Shown one piece after another: positions 26,804-35,949 of a DNA stretch of 64,000 nucleotides. The stretch's first letter is position 1, and each line of letters starts with the position of its first letter. Source of the DNA: Betaproteobacteria bacterium (GTDB taxonomy: Bacteria; Pseudomonadota; Gammaproteobacteria; Burkholderiales; Burkholderiaceae_C); contig JANXSZ010000005.1 in assembly GCA_025356445.1 (NCBI GenBank), positions 1 to 64,000 of the forward strand, read 5' to 3'. The notes beneath the pieces are model-generated. The model did not search any database, had not been told where the DNA came from, and worked only from the letters and a program-made list of their open reading frames with translations. The position numbers were made by a program, and so were the translations under genes.

Positions 26804-28231
26804 ATGAGTAAACAATTTGACGTTATTGTCATCGGCGGAGGCCCTGGTGGCTATATCGCTGCTATCCGCGCTGCCCAATTGGGTTTCAACGTCGCCTGTA
26901 TTGACGAATGGAAAAACGAGAAGGGCGGCCCGGCCCTGGGCGGTACCTGCACCAATGTCGGCTGCATTCCTTCTAAAGCTTTGCTGCAAAGTTCAGAGCA
27001 CTACGAGCACGCCGCAAAACACTTTGCAGACCACGGCATCGGTGTTGCGGGCTTAACGCTTGACACTGCCAAGATGCTGGGCCGCAAAGATACCGTTGTG
27101 AAACAAAACAACGATGGCATTCAGTACCTGTTCAAAAAGAACAAGGTCAGTTTTTTCCATGGTCGTGGCTCTTTCGTGGCGGCCAAAGATGGCAGCTACG
27201 AGATTAACGTGGCAGGCACAGCGCAAGAAACACTCAGTACCAAGCACGTCATTATTGCTACGGGCTCCAGCGCCCGTGCCTTGCCAGGTACGCCGTTTGA
27301 CGAGGAAAACATCCTCTCTAACGACGGTGCGCTGCGTATTGGTGCTGTGCCCAAGAAGCTCGGCCTGATTGGCTCTGGCGTGATTGGTCTGGAAATGGGT
27401 TCCGTCTGGCGTCGTTTGGGTGCTGAAGTCACGATTCTGGAAGGTCTGCCCACGTTCCTCGGCGCGGTGGATGAGCAAATCGCCAAAGAAGCACACAAAC
27501 TGTTCGTCAAACAGGGCTTGAAGATTGAACTCGGCGTCAAAGTCGGTGCGATCAAGTCGGGCAAAAAAGGCGTGAGCATTGCTTACACCAACGCCAAGGG
27601 CGAAGCACAGTCCCTGGACGTGGACAAGCTCATCATTTCAATTGGCCGTGTCGCCAACACCATCGGCCTCAACACTGAAGCAGTTGGCTTGGCGCTCGAC
27701 GAGCGCGGTGCCATCGTGGTGGATGCTGACTGCAAAACCAACCTGCCTAACGTCTGGGCAGTGGGTGACGTGGTGCGTGGCCCTATGCTTGCACACAAGG
27801 CTGAGGAAGAAGGCGTAGCCGTGGCTGAACGCATTGCCGGTCAACACGGGCATGTGGACTTCAACACCATCCCCTGGGTGATTTACACCAGCCCTGAGAT
27901 TGCCTGGGTCGGCCAGACCGAGCAGCAACTCAAGGCCAGCGGACACGCGTACAAGGCGGGCACCTTCCCGTTCCTGGCGAATGGCCGTGCGCGTGCCTTG
28001 GGCGATACCTCGGGCATGGTGAAATTCCTGGCTGATGCCACGACAGACGAAATTTTGGGTGTTCATATCGTCGGCCCCATGGCCAGCGAATTGATCTCTG
28101 AAGCCGTGGTGGCCATGTCGTTCCGTGCCAGCAGTGAAGACATTGCCCGTATCTGCCATGCGCATCCTTCGCTGAGCGAAGCGACCAAAGAAGCGGCGCT
28201 GGCGGTGGACAAGCGCACACTGAACTTCTGA
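26804..28231 (+). CDS. lpdA: Dihydrolipoyl dehydrogenase (E3)
   Basis: FAD-dependent enzyme that reoxidises the lipoyl groups of SucB with NAD. FAD-binding GGGPGGYIAAIRAAQLG (~11-27), the redox-active disulfide in GGTCTNVGCIPSKALL (~46-61), NAD-binding GSGVIGLEMG and the catalytic His-Glu pair in HAHPSLSEATKEA near the C-terminus are all present. The 475 residues are normal. Its place directly behind sucA-sucB suggests it mainly serves this complex. A dyad repeat follows the stop codon and may act as a weak terminator. Confidence 0.97.
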   Translation: MSKQFDVIVIGGGPGGYIAAIRAAQLGFNVACIDEWKNEKGGPALGGTCTNVGCIPSKALLQSSEHYEHAAKHFADHGIGVAGLTLDTAKMLGRKDTVVKQNNDGIQYLFKKNKVSFFHGRGSFVAAKDGSYEINVAGTAQETLSTKHVIIATGSSARALPGTPFDEENILSNDGALRIGAVPKKLGLIGSGVIGLEMGSVWRRLGAEVTILEGLPTFLGAVDEQIAKEAHKLFVKQGLKIELGVKVGAIKSGKKGVSIAYTNAKGEAQSLDVDKLIISIGRVANTIGLNTEAVGLALDERGAIVVDADCKTNLPNVWAVGDVVRGPMLAHKAEEEGVAVAERIAGQHGHVDFNTIPWVIYTSPEIAWVGQTEQQLKASGHAYKAGTFPFLANGRARALGDTSGMVKFLADATTDEILGVHIVGPMASELISEAVVAMSFRASSEDIARICHAHPSLSEATKEAALAVDKRTLNF

Positions 28232-28252
28232 TTGATTTAGATTTACAGTCAA

Positions 28253-28292
28253 ATAGCTTGCTTGCGCCTACTGGGTGGGCGTAAGCAGCTAT
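28253..28292. repeat. Dyad repeat behind lpdA
   Basis: An imperfect hairpin: atagcttgcttgcgcc pairs with ggcgtaagcagctat with one bulge and one mismatch. It has the same atagct...gcgc layout as the repeat at 4283-4340. It lies 21 bases after the lpdA stop and could double as a transcript 3'-end structure, although no T-tract follows. Confidence 0.55.
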
Positions 28293-28342
28293 AAAAATAG
28301 AAGTAAATTACTCTTCCTTGGTGCTTTCCTGGTGAACATCTC

Positions 28343-29440
28343 TTGAGCGTCTCCCTTGCCTACCAAGCCGAGTTGGCCACCCGTGGCTATGCCAGCGATC
28401 CTGCCCAACTGCATGCGGTGGCGGCGCTCGAGCGTTGCGCTACCGAGTGGGCGGCGTACAAAGAAAAGCGTTCCAACGCCTTTAAAAAACTCATCCATCG
28501 GCCCGATATTCCCCGTGGTGTCTACATGCACGGAGGGGTAGGGCGGGGCAAGAGTTTTTTGATGGACTGTTTTTTCAATGCAGTGCCTATCAAGCGCAAA
28601 ACCCGGCTGCATTTTCATGAGTTCATGCGCGAGGTGCACCGCGAATTGGCCGATTTGCAAGGCACGGTGAACCCACTTGATGAGCTGGGCGCACGCATGG
28701 CTAAGCGCTTCAAGCTGATTTGCTTTGACGAATTTCACGTGGCCGACATCACCGACGCGATGATTTTGCACCGCTTGCTGGTGGCCATGGTCAACAACGG
28801 CATTGGGTTTGTCACCACGTCGAATTTCAAGCCTGACGATCTGTACCCTGATGGCCTGCACCGCGACCGTATCTTGCCCGCGATTGCCCTGCTGAACCAG
28901 CAGCTCGAAGTCATCAGCGTAGACAACGGGACTGACTACCGCCGCCGTACTATGGAGCAGGTCAAGCTCTATCACTGCCCTCTGGGTGTGCAGGCCGATG
29001 CTGAGATGGCCGATGCCTTTGGCCGTTTGGCCGAATCACAAGATGAAAGCCCGGTCTTGCACATTGAGGCTCGTGAGATTCGGGCGCGACGCAAGGCCGG
29101 TGGCTTGGTGTGGTTTGACTTCAAAACTCTCTGCGGTGGTCCACGTTCGCAAAACGATTACTTGGAGATTGCCACGCAATTCCACACTGTGCTGTTGAGC
29201 GATGTGCCGCACATGCCGGTGCGCATGGCGTCTGAGGCGCGGCGGTTTACCTGGCTGGTTGATGTGTTGTACGACCGGCGCGTCAAGCTCATCATGTCGG
29301 CTGAGGTGCCACCCGAGGCGCTGTACACCGAAGGGCCATTAGCGCATGAGTTTCCCCGTACGGCGTCACGCCTGAGCGAGATGCAGTCTGCCGAGTATTT
29401 GGCGCTGGAGCGGCGCTCGGTGGACACCAGCCTCACATGA
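28343..29440 (+). CDS. zapE: Cell division ATPase ZapE (AFG1-like)
   Basis: ZapE is a cytoplasmic AAA-type ATPase that associates with the Z-ring during constriction. Walker A is GGVGRGKSFLMD (about 64-75) and Walker B is LICFDEFHVAD (~124-134), with the sensor FVTTSNFKPDDLY after it. The 365 residues match the bacterial family. The start is TTG at 28343, giving MSVSLAYQAEL. It is followed by an exported protein gene with a 4-base ATGA overlap, and probably lies in the same operon as, or just downstream of, lpdA. Confidence 0.93.
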   Translation: MSVSLAYQAELATRGYASDPAQLHAVAALERCATEWAAYKEKRSNAFKKLIHRPDIPRGVYMHGGVGRGKSFLMDCFFNAVPIKRKTRLHFHEFMREVHRELADLQGTVNPLDELGARMAKRFKLICFDEFHVADITDAMILHRLLVAMVNNGIGFVTTSNFKPDDLYPDGLHRDRILPAIALLNQQLEVISVDNGTDYRRRTMEQVKLYHCPLGVQADAEMADAFGRLAESQDESPVLHIEAREIRARRKAGGLVWFDFKTLCGGPRSQNDYLEIATQFHTVLLSDVPHMPVRMASEARRFTWLVDVLYDRRVKLIMSAEVPPEALYTEGPLAHEFPRTASRLSEMQSAEYLALERRSVDTSLT

Positions 29441-30150
29441 GCACTCACGTGGACAAGCTGCGTTTCCGACATGTCAGTCTGTTGGCCGTGCTGTGTACTT
29501 GGTTGGTCTGCGGCACAGTATGGGGACAAACTGCTGACGAAGTGACCCCGTGGCGGCAAGACATTGAAGCCCAGCGGGTGGGCGCTGAGAAGGCTTTTGC
29601 TACTGAAAAAGTAAGCTGCTACCAGCAGTTTGCCGTGAACGGTTGTATGGCGCGTGCCCGGCAAAAGTTGAATGCTGCAATGGCTGAAGCCAAACGGCAA
29701 GAGGTTGTGGTCAACAACGCAGAACGCAAGCGCAGAGCGGATGCGCAGGTGTACAAGCTCGAAGCACGCGAATTGCCCGAGGCGCAGCAAGGTGCTGTGG
29801 AGCAACGCGCCCAGCGCGCAGCGGATACCAAAGCGAACCAAGAGCGTGCGCTCGTCAAGCTGCGTGAGCAGGCACTGACACAATCACAGTCTGCAGGGAC
29901 AGCGCAGGTGAGAACCCGTGATTACCAGCAAAAAGAAGCCCAAAAGGCACGCGAACACCGTGAGCCCACGCTCAACAATCCGGATTCCGCAGAAAAACTG
30001 AGTACGTTCAAGCAAAAGCAACAAGAGGCTACAGCACACCAGGTCGATGTAGAAAAAACCCGACAAGATCGCAGTAAGCCTCTTTCAGCACCGTTGCCCC
30101 CGTTGGGCAGTACGGCAACCCCGCTGACCTCGCAATTGGCCGCACCCTGA
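29437..30150 (+). CDS. Exported, Lys/Gln/Arg-rich coiled-coil protein of unknown function
   Basis: I do not recognise a named family, although similar proteins next to zapE occur in Burkholderiales as far as I recall. A signal peptide (hydrophobic LLAVLCTWLVCGTVWG) precedes a mature part with two cysteines ten residues apart (SCYQQFAVNGC), which could form a periplasmic disulfide. From about 80 to 200 the sequence is a charged Ala/Gln/Lys/Glu-rich helix without hydrophobic core, likely a coiled coil. The C-terminus is Pro-rich. It overlaps the zapE stop by 4 bases, so translational coupling is likely. Confidence 0.75.
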   Translation: MSTHVDKLRFRHVSLLAVLCTWLVCGTVWGQTADEVTPWRQDIEAQRVGAEKAFATEKVSCYQQFAVNGCMARARQKLNAAMAEAKRQEVVVNNAERKRRADAQVYKLEARELPEAQQGAVEQRAQRAADTKANQERALVKLREQALTQSQSAGTAQVRTRDYQQKEAQKAREHREPTLNNPDSAEKLSTFKQKQQEATAHQVDVEKTRQDRSKPLSAPLPPLGSTATPLTSQLAAP

Positions 30151-30169
30151 AGGGGTTTTACAGCCGTTT

Positions 30170-30931
30170 TTAAGCGGTTGATGGTTCGATTTTGGCAATC
30201 ACCAGCGACAAGTTATCGCCGCCGCCATTCGCACGCTCTCTGGCCTTTTTGACCAAAAACTCAGCTGCTTCACGGGGCGAGAGTGATGACAGCACCATGC
30301 CCAGTTCGGTGGAGCTGAAGTAGTGCCACAGGCCATCGGTACACGCTACCAATACATCTCCTGGTGCCAGTGCTGCAATGGAGTGGATTGCCATCGCCGG
30401 CTCTTGCTCAATACCCAGGCAGCTGGTCAGGATGTTGGAGAGCGGGTGCGTATTGGCCTCTGACTCAGAGAGCTCACCTCTGTCCACCAGATTTTGCACA
30501 TGCGAATGGTCTTTGCTGCGGCTGACCAGTTGCTCGCGCCGAAAGTGATAAATGCGAGAGTCGCCTGCTGTGAGCCAGTGGCATGCACCGCTTGGCATGA
30601 TCACAAATGCGGCGATGGTGCTATGGGGTTCTTCCTCGCTGGATATGGCGGTGAGCTTGATGACCAAGTGGGCTTCATGGGCGATTTGGCGCAAGAATTC
30701 GCAAGCACCTTCGGTATCGGGGTCATAGCGCTCAAACAGCTGTTTGGCGGTCAGCATCACCTGGTCTGAGGCCTTGCGCCCCCCACTGCGCCCGCCCATG
30801 CCATCGGCCACCACGCCCAAGGCACAACCGTTGGTGCGTGCATGTGGCAGCAAAATGATCTGGTCTTGCTGGTATTGACGGTCGCCTTTGTGAAGACCGG
30901 TGGCTGCTGTCAGTTTGTAGGCTTGAGCCAT
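30170..30931 (-). CDS. PP2C-type serine/threonine protein phosphatase
   Basis: PPM/PP2C phosphatase of 253 residues. The metal-binding motifs are VADGMGGRSGGRKAS (about 39-53; Asp and Gly ligands), LTAGDSRIYHFR (~120-131) and VACTDGLWHYFSS (~186-198), with GGDNLSLVIAKIE at the end. These enzymes remove phosphate from Ser/Thr residues in the cytoplasm; some Burkholderiales versions act in type VI secretion signalling. No kinase gene is adjacent, so the partner is unknown. It is divergent from the helicase gene at 31089. Confidence 0.92.
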   Translation of the reverse strand: MAQAYKLTAATGLHKGDRQYQQDQIILLPHARTNGCALGVVADGMGGRSGGRKASDQVMLTAKQLFERYDPDTEGACEFLRQIAHEAHLVIKLTAISSEEEPHSTIAAFVIMPSGACHWLTAGDSRIYHFRREQLVSRSKDHSHVQNLVDRGELSESEANTHPLSNILTSCLGIEQEPAMAIHSIAALAPGDVLVACTDGLWHYFSSTELGMVLSSLSPREAAEFLVKKARERANGGGDNLSLVIAKIEPSTA

Positions 30932-31088
30932 GAGATTCCTGTTGGCTAAACTCCAAAGCGGTGGTGCACGATAAAACTGGCTATTTCAGCCAATGCACTC
31001 ACCCACACGCTGATGGAGCCGGTTTGTTATTGCCTCGTATTATTGACGTAAGCCCTGCTGTTCAACATAACCTGTCACGAGAGTCCAC

Positions 31089-33167
31089 GTGACGGGCTTG
31101 CGCAATCTGGTTGAACAGACCTACGCCCCTGGCGGCTGTCTGGTTCAGACGTTGGCGGGTTTTATCCCTCGGGCTGGACAAACCGAAATGGCACTGGCTG
31201 TAGCCGATACCATTGAGCAGGGGGGCTCCTTGGTGGTGGAGGCGGGAACGGGGGTTGGTAAAACTTTCGCTTACTTGGTACCCGCTTTATTGAGCGGTGA
31301 AAGGGTCTTGCTTTCCACCGCCACCAAAACGCTGCAAGACCAGTTGTTTGGCCGTGATTTGCCTCGCCTGCTGGGAGCGCTGGGGGTGCCTGTGACAACG
31401 GCCTTGCTCAAAGGGAGAGCCAGTTACCTGTGCTTGCACCGCATGGGCTTGGCCCGGCACGATGCGCGGTTGACGGAGCCCCAAGATTTGCACAGTTTGG
31501 CCCATATCGAGCAATGGGCACATGTCACCCGCTCAGGCGATCTGGCCGAGCTGCCTGATCTGGACGAGCGCTCGGTGCTGATTCCCTTGGTGACATCGTC
31601 ACGGGATAACTGTCTGGGGGCGACTTGCCCGCAGTTCAAAGCTTGTCATGTGAACCTGGCCCGGCGCGATGCGCTGGCTGCTGATGTGGTCGTCATCAAC
31701 CATCATTTGTTTTTCGCCGATATGGCGGTCCGTGAATCAGGCGTGGCCGAGCTATTGCCCACGGTGCGCGTGGTCGTGTTTGACGAGGCGCACCAACTCA
31801 ACGATGTGGGTGTGCAGTTTCTCGGGGTCACGTTGAGTACTGGCCAGTTGCTTGATTTTTGCCGTGATACCCTGGCTGCCGGGTTGCAAATGGCACGTGG
31901 ATTGGTGGATTGGCACGGTCTTGTTGCAGCTACCGAATCGGCTGCCCGTGCACTGCGGATGGCATTGGGTGTCGCTATGCCGTCTACCCGGTTACGTTGG
32001 GATGCGTTGGCCCCAGAGGATGTTTATCCCGCAGACTGGGCTGCGGTATGGCCCCCTCTGCGGGCTGCATTGGGTAGCGCACTGGAGGCGTTGGATACGC
32101 TCAGCGAAATTGCCCCCGATTTTGTGCGCTTGCATGAACGGGCAGCTGCCTTGCTGCTGAAGTGTGAGCGCTTCGCTGAGCCTTGTCCGAGCGATGCCGT
32201 GCGCTGGATTGACGTGGGTGCGAGCGGTCAGTCAACCGTGCGGTTGGTGGAGTCTCCGTTGGATATTGCCGAGGCTTTCAAAGCCATTCGCATGGCCAGC
32301 GCAGCGGCGTCTGAGCGTGAGCGCAGCTGGATCTTTACGTCTGCCACGCTGGGCACAGATGCACAGCTGTCATGGTTCACGCGCGATTGCGGCTTGACGG
32401 ATGCCCAAGTGCTGCGCGTCAATAGCCCGTTTGATTTCAAGGCCCAAGCTGCGTTGTATGTGCCTCAAAATTTACCGTTACCCTCAGATTCCTTGCACAG
32501 TGCCAGCGTGGCGGCGTTGGTCGCGAGAGCGGTAGCGCAGCTGGGCGGGCGGACTTTGGTGCTCACCACGACCTTGAAAGCCATGCGGGTGATTGCCCAA
32601 GCATTGACTGCGCATTTTGCGAAGCCAGGCGCTGTGGGGGGCGCTAAAGCGGAATCCATTGAGGTGCTGTTGCAAGGCCAGTGGCCCAAGCGACGCTTGA
32701 TGGAGCATTTTCGACAAGGAGGAGCTGATGGTCGGCGTGGTTGTGTCTTGGTGGCCTCTGCGTCATTTTGGGAAGGATTTGATGTGCCGGGTGAAGCCTT
32801 GCAGTTGGTCATCATCGACAAACTGCCGTTTCCACCGCCCAACGATCCTTTGGTACAGGCCCGTACGCACAGGCTCGAAGCGCAAGGCCTGAACCCGTTC
32901 AATGATTATTTTGTGCCTGAAGCGGCTATTGCCTTGAAGCAAGGCGGTGGGCGTTTGATACGCCAAACCACTGACCACGGCGTGCTGGTAGTTTGTGATG
33001 TGCGCTTAGTCTCTAAAGGTTATGGACGGCGCATTGTGGCGGCATTGCCACCGATGCGTCGCTTGAGTTCTGAGGCTGAATGGATGCTGGCGTTGGCCGA
33101 CTTGCCCAATTCAGCGCCAAATTTCACAGCTACCAAAGCTTCCACCAAGGCCCAGACCCTGATTTAA
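31089..33167 (+). CDS. DinG/YoaA-family iron-sulfur DNA helicase
   Basis: XPD-like superfamily 2 helicase of 692 residues. Walker A is EAGTGVGKTFAYLVP (~52-66). The four Fe-S cysteines are in SYLCLHRMG and NCLGATCPQFKACHV. The DEAH box is VVVFDEAHQLND. The C-terminal motifs ASFWEGFDVPGEALQ and GGGRLIRQTTDHG follow. The family unwinds recombination or R-loop structures and includes YoaA, a partner of the DNA polymerase chi subunit. The start is GTG 31089. Its last 38 bases overlap the 3' end of bamD on the other strand. Confidence 0.92.
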   Translation: MTGLRNLVEQTYAPGGCLVQTLAGFIPRAGQTEMALAVADTIEQGGSLVVEAGTGVGKTFAYLVPALLSGERVLLSTATKTLQDQLFGRDLPRLLGALGVPVTTALLKGRASYLCLHRMGLARHDARLTEPQDLHSLAHIEQWAHVTRSGDLAELPDLDERSVLIPLVTSSRDNCLGATCPQFKACHVNLARRDALAADVVVINHHLFFADMAVRESGVAELLPTVRVVVFDEAHQLNDVGVQFLGVTLSTGQLLDFCRDTLAAGLQMARGLVDWHGLVAATESAARALRMALGVAMPSTRLRWDALAPEDVYPADWAAVWPPLRAALGSALEALDTLSEIAPDFVRLHERAAALLLKCERFAEPCPSDAVRWIDVGASGQSTVRLVESPLDIAEAFKAIRMASAAASERERSWIFTSATLGTDAQLSWFTRDCGLTDAQVLRVNSPFDFKAQAALYVPQNLPLPSDSLHSASVAALVARAVAQLGGRTLVLTTTLKAMRVIAQALTAHFAKPGAVGGAKAESIEVLLQGQWPKRRLMEHFRQGGADGRRGCVLVASASFWEGFDVPGEALQLVIIDKLPFPPPNDPLVQARTHRLEAQGLNPFNDYFVPEAAIALKQGGGRLIRQTTDHGVLVVCDVRLVSKGYGRRIVAALPPMRRLSSEAEWMLALADLPNSAPNFTATKASTKAQTLI

Positions 33168-33945
33168 CGCCTGTCACATACTCACTTTGTGGGTAGTTGG
33201 TTGCCAGCACCCGTTTGGCATCGTCGCTCAGTTGCTTCATTCCCAAGGCGTCGTAGGATTTGTACAAAATAAACAGAGCCTCTTCCAGCGCAGGCACTTC
33301 ACGGTAATCAGTCAGTGCAATTTGGGCGCGGTTGGTCGCTGCAACATAGGCACCACGGCTGTAGTAGTAGCGGGCCACATGCACTTCGTACAACGCCAGC
33401 GAGTTGACGATGTAGGTCATACGCTGTCGGGCGTCAGGCGTATAGCGGGATTCAGGGAAACGCGTGACCAGTTCTTTGAAGGCTTCAAACGATTCTTTGG
33501 CGGCTTTTTGATCGCGCTCGGACAAATCCTGTCGAGTCAAGCCTGAAAACAGCCCCAGGTTGTCATTGAAATTGACGGTGCCTTTAAGGTACAGCGCGTA
33601 ATCCAGAGCTGAACTGGCGGGGTGCAGCTTCATGAAGCGGTCTAAGGTGCCAATCGCCTGGGCTTGCTCGCCAGTTTTGTACTGCGCATAGGCTTTTTCC
33701 AATTGGGCTTGCTGCGCCAGCGCGGTGCCTGCGGCGCGGCCTTCGAGCTTTTCAAGCAGGGGAATAGCTTTGTCAAAAGCCCCCGAGCTGAGTTCATCTT
33801 TAGCCTCGGTGTAAATCTTGTTTGGGCTCCAATCGGCGGTCTTGTCAACGGTCGAAGTAGCACAACCAGCCAGCATTGAAGCGACCAACAGCAGAGCGGC
33901 AGCTGGAACAGCCGATAATCGAGAACGGTACACAGACAACAACAC
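33130..33945 (-). CDS. bamD: Outer membrane assembly lipoprotein BamD
   Basis: Essential part of the BAM complex that inserts beta-barrel proteins in the outer membrane. A signal peptide ends in the lipobox SMLAGC (Cys about 28), followed by five TPR-like repeats, including YTEAKDELSSGAFDKAIPLLE and RFPESRYTPDARQRM, shown here only as anchors. Its 271 residues are normal for betaproteobacteria. bamB and the ancillary yfgM gene are also in this window but far away. It converges with the helicase gene (38-base overlap) and is divergent from rluD. Confidence 0.95.
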   Translation of the reverse strand: MLLSVYRSRLSAVPAAALLLVASMLAGCATSTVDKTADWSPNKIYTEAKDELSSGAFDKAIPLLEKLEGRAAGTALAQQAQLEKAYAQYKTGEQAQAIGTLDRFMKLHPASSALDYALYLKGTVNFNDNLGLFSGLTRQDLSERDQKAAKESFEAFKELVTRFPESRYTPDARQRMTYIVNSLALYEVHVARYYYSRGAYVAATNRAQIALTDYREVPALEEALFILYKSYDALGMKQLSDDAKRVLATNYPQSEYVTGVKSGSGPWWKLW

Positions 33946-34058
33946 AGGCGGCTTTCTTGAATCAGGGCAAAAAGATTATATCTAGCAGGGGGTTTCCCAG
34001 CGACGCGGACGGTGCGGATGCTGCGGCATTGGCGCTGCCGTCCGACGATTCTTCAGGC

Positions 34059-35093
34059 ATGGGCGTATCAGACGCAGAGGTTGAGGGCGGCGGCGAGAGT
34101 GAAAGCGAGGCAGAGTGCCGCGCCTTCACCTTGGCCAGTGCCCAGCACGGTAGCCGCATCGACCGTGCGCTGGCCGATTTGGTGCCCGAGTTTTCGCGCA
34201 GCTATCTGCGCCAGCTGATTGAGGCGGGTGAAGTCGTTCTGAACGGTATTACCGTGCGCAAGGCATCGCAGTCGGTCAAGGCTGGGGATCAGGGCAGCAT
34301 CACGCTGCGTGCTACGCCGCAAAGTCAGGCCTTCAAACCTGAAATGATGGATTTGAACGTAGTTTATGAAGACGAGTACCTGCGGGTTATCAACAAGCCC
34401 GCCGGACTGGTCGTCCACCCGGCCCCGGGTAACTGGAGTGGTACGTTGCTCAATGGTCTGCTGGGCAGCGACCCTGAGGCTCATTTTTTGCCTCGTGCAG
34501 GCATTGTTCATCGGTTGGACAAAGACACCAGTGGTCTGATGGTGGTGGCACGCAAGCGCACGGTCATGGATGCCCTGGTCAAGCTGATTGCAGCGCGCGA
34601 GATGTCACGCCAGTACCTTGCCATGGCGCACCGGCCCTGGATGGGGTCGCGCGAGCGCACCATTGACGCGCCGCTGGGGCGAGATCCGCGTAACCGTCTG
34701 CGCATGGCTGTGGTGGATTTGGAGCGGTCGCCAGGTAAGGTCGCTCAAACCACCTTTAGATTGCTACAAAATTCAGAGCTAGGTTGTCTTGTCCACTGTG
34801 CACTGCATACAGGTCGGACGCATCAAATCCGGGTTCACATGAATTCCATTGGGCACCCCTTGGTGGCCGATGCCTTGTATGCGGGCGCGGCAGCGGCCGG
34901 CATGACACGCCAAGCGCTGCATGCTTACCGTTTGGCTTTTGAACACCCTGTGACTGGTGAGTCCCTGGTTTTCAAGGCCCCGGTACCTGACGATTTGGCT
35001 GCGGGCTTGCAGGAATGGGGTCTGGGCTACAATTTAGGCCAGCTCGAAGGTGGCGACGAAGATGAATATGAAGATGAAAACGACGAGTTTTAA
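34059..35093 (+). CDS. rluD: 23S rRNA pseudouridine synthase RluD
   Basis: RluD makes pseudouridines 1911, 1915 and 1917 in helix 69 of 23S rRNA. An N-terminal S4 domain (RIDRALADLVPEFSRSYLRQ) is followed by the catalytic domain with HRLDKDTSGLM, whose Asp is the nucleophile, and HTGRTHQIRVHM. The open frame extends upstream to 33876 and would overlap bamD on the opposite strand. I prefer ATG 34059 since it leaves room for promoters, but the true start is uncertain. The divergent rluD-bamD order is typical. Bases 34760-34783 resemble the dispersed repeat. The C-terminus ends in an Asp/Glu-rich tail. Confidence 0.9.
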   Translation: MGVSDAEVEGGGESESEAECRAFTLASAQHGSRIDRALADLVPEFSRSYLRQLIEAGEVVLNGITVRKASQSVKAGDQGSITLRATPQSQAFKPEMMDLNVVYEDEYLRVINKPAGLVVHPAPGNWSGTLLNGLLGSDPEAHFLPRAGIVHRLDKDTSGLMVVARKRTVMDALVKLIAAREMSRQYLAMAHRPWMGSRERTIDAPLGRDPRNRLRMAVVDLERSPGKVAQTTFRLLQNSELGCLVHCALHTGRTHQIRVHMNSIGHPLVADALYAGAAAAGMTRQALHAYRLAFEHPVTGESLVFKAPVPDDLAAGLQEWGLGYNLGQLEGGDEDEYEDENDEF

Positions 35094-35265
35094 ATTCTCT
35101 TCCATCGCCTTGTATCCTTTTTCTGATCTCTTTCCTGACTTTGTTTCTTGCGAAACCTCACCAACACGGGCACAGCCCGGTTGATTTTCTCTGTTGCTAA
35201 CCTGCGGTGAATGACCCTTGTAGCCGCCGAGCTGACTTTGGCGCACCTCTCGAAAATCGCACACC

Positions 35266-35949
35266 ATGAACACGACGGATGCCCAGCGTATCCTCGAAAC
35301 AGCGCTAATTTGCTCGTCATCGCCACTCACGCTGCGCGATATGCGCATCTTATTTGCTGACGAGTTGAGCGCCGACACGCTGAAAATCTTGCTCCATAAT
35401 TTGCAGCAAGCATGGTCGTCACACGGCGTTGAATTAGTGATGATTGCCAGTGGTTGGCGCTTCCAGAGTCGCCCTGAGGTGCGTGAGTACCTTGATCGGT
35501 TGCACCCTGAAAAACCGCCTAAGTACAGCCGTGCTGTGCTGGAGACGCTGGCGATCATTGCTTACCGTCAACCCACCACACGGGGCGACATGGAGGATAT
35601 TCGTGGCGTGACCATCAATTCGCTGGTTATCAAGCAGTTGGAAGACCGGGGCTGGGTGGAGGTGATTGGCCATCGCGAGACGGTAGGTCGTCCTGCCTTG
35701 TATGCCACCACACGCCAGTTTTTGGACGATCTGGGTTTGCAGACTTTGAGTCAATTGCCCGCGCAAGAAAATGGCGAACCCAGTGCGCAGTTGTTGGACG
35801 CGATGGCGGCCTCTGCATTAGCTTTTCCTGCGATTGAGCGTGCGACTGAAGCCATTGAAATTGTAGAAACTATAGAAATTGCACACTTAAGTGTGGGGCC
35901 TGTTACTGAGCACCCCATCCCGACGACCGTTGACGAGAGCACACCATGA
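35266..35949 (+). CDS. scpB: SMC-ScpA-ScpB complex subunit ScpB
   Basis: ScpB is a winged-helix protein that binds ScpA and helps the SMC condensin organise the chromosome. The N-terminal wHTH ([20 protein letters not shown]) and the second one with YKVSRAV-type [19 protein letters not shown] and [16 protein letters not shown] are typical. A ~60-residue Glu/Thr-rich C-terminal tail extends the fold. Neither scpA nor smc is in the window. It overlaps rluB by 4 bases (ATGA), a common pairing. Confidence 0.93.
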   Translation: MNTTDAQRILETALICSSSPLTLRDMRILFADELSADTLKILLHNLQQAWSSHGVELVMIASGWRFQSRPEVREYLDRLHPEKPPKYSRAVLETLAIIAYRQPTTRGDMEDIRGVTINSLVIKQLEDRGWVEVIGHRETVGRPALYATTRQFLDDLGLQTLSQLPAQENGEPSAQLLDAMAASALAFPAIERATEAIEIVETIEIAHLSVGPVTEHPIPTTVDESTP

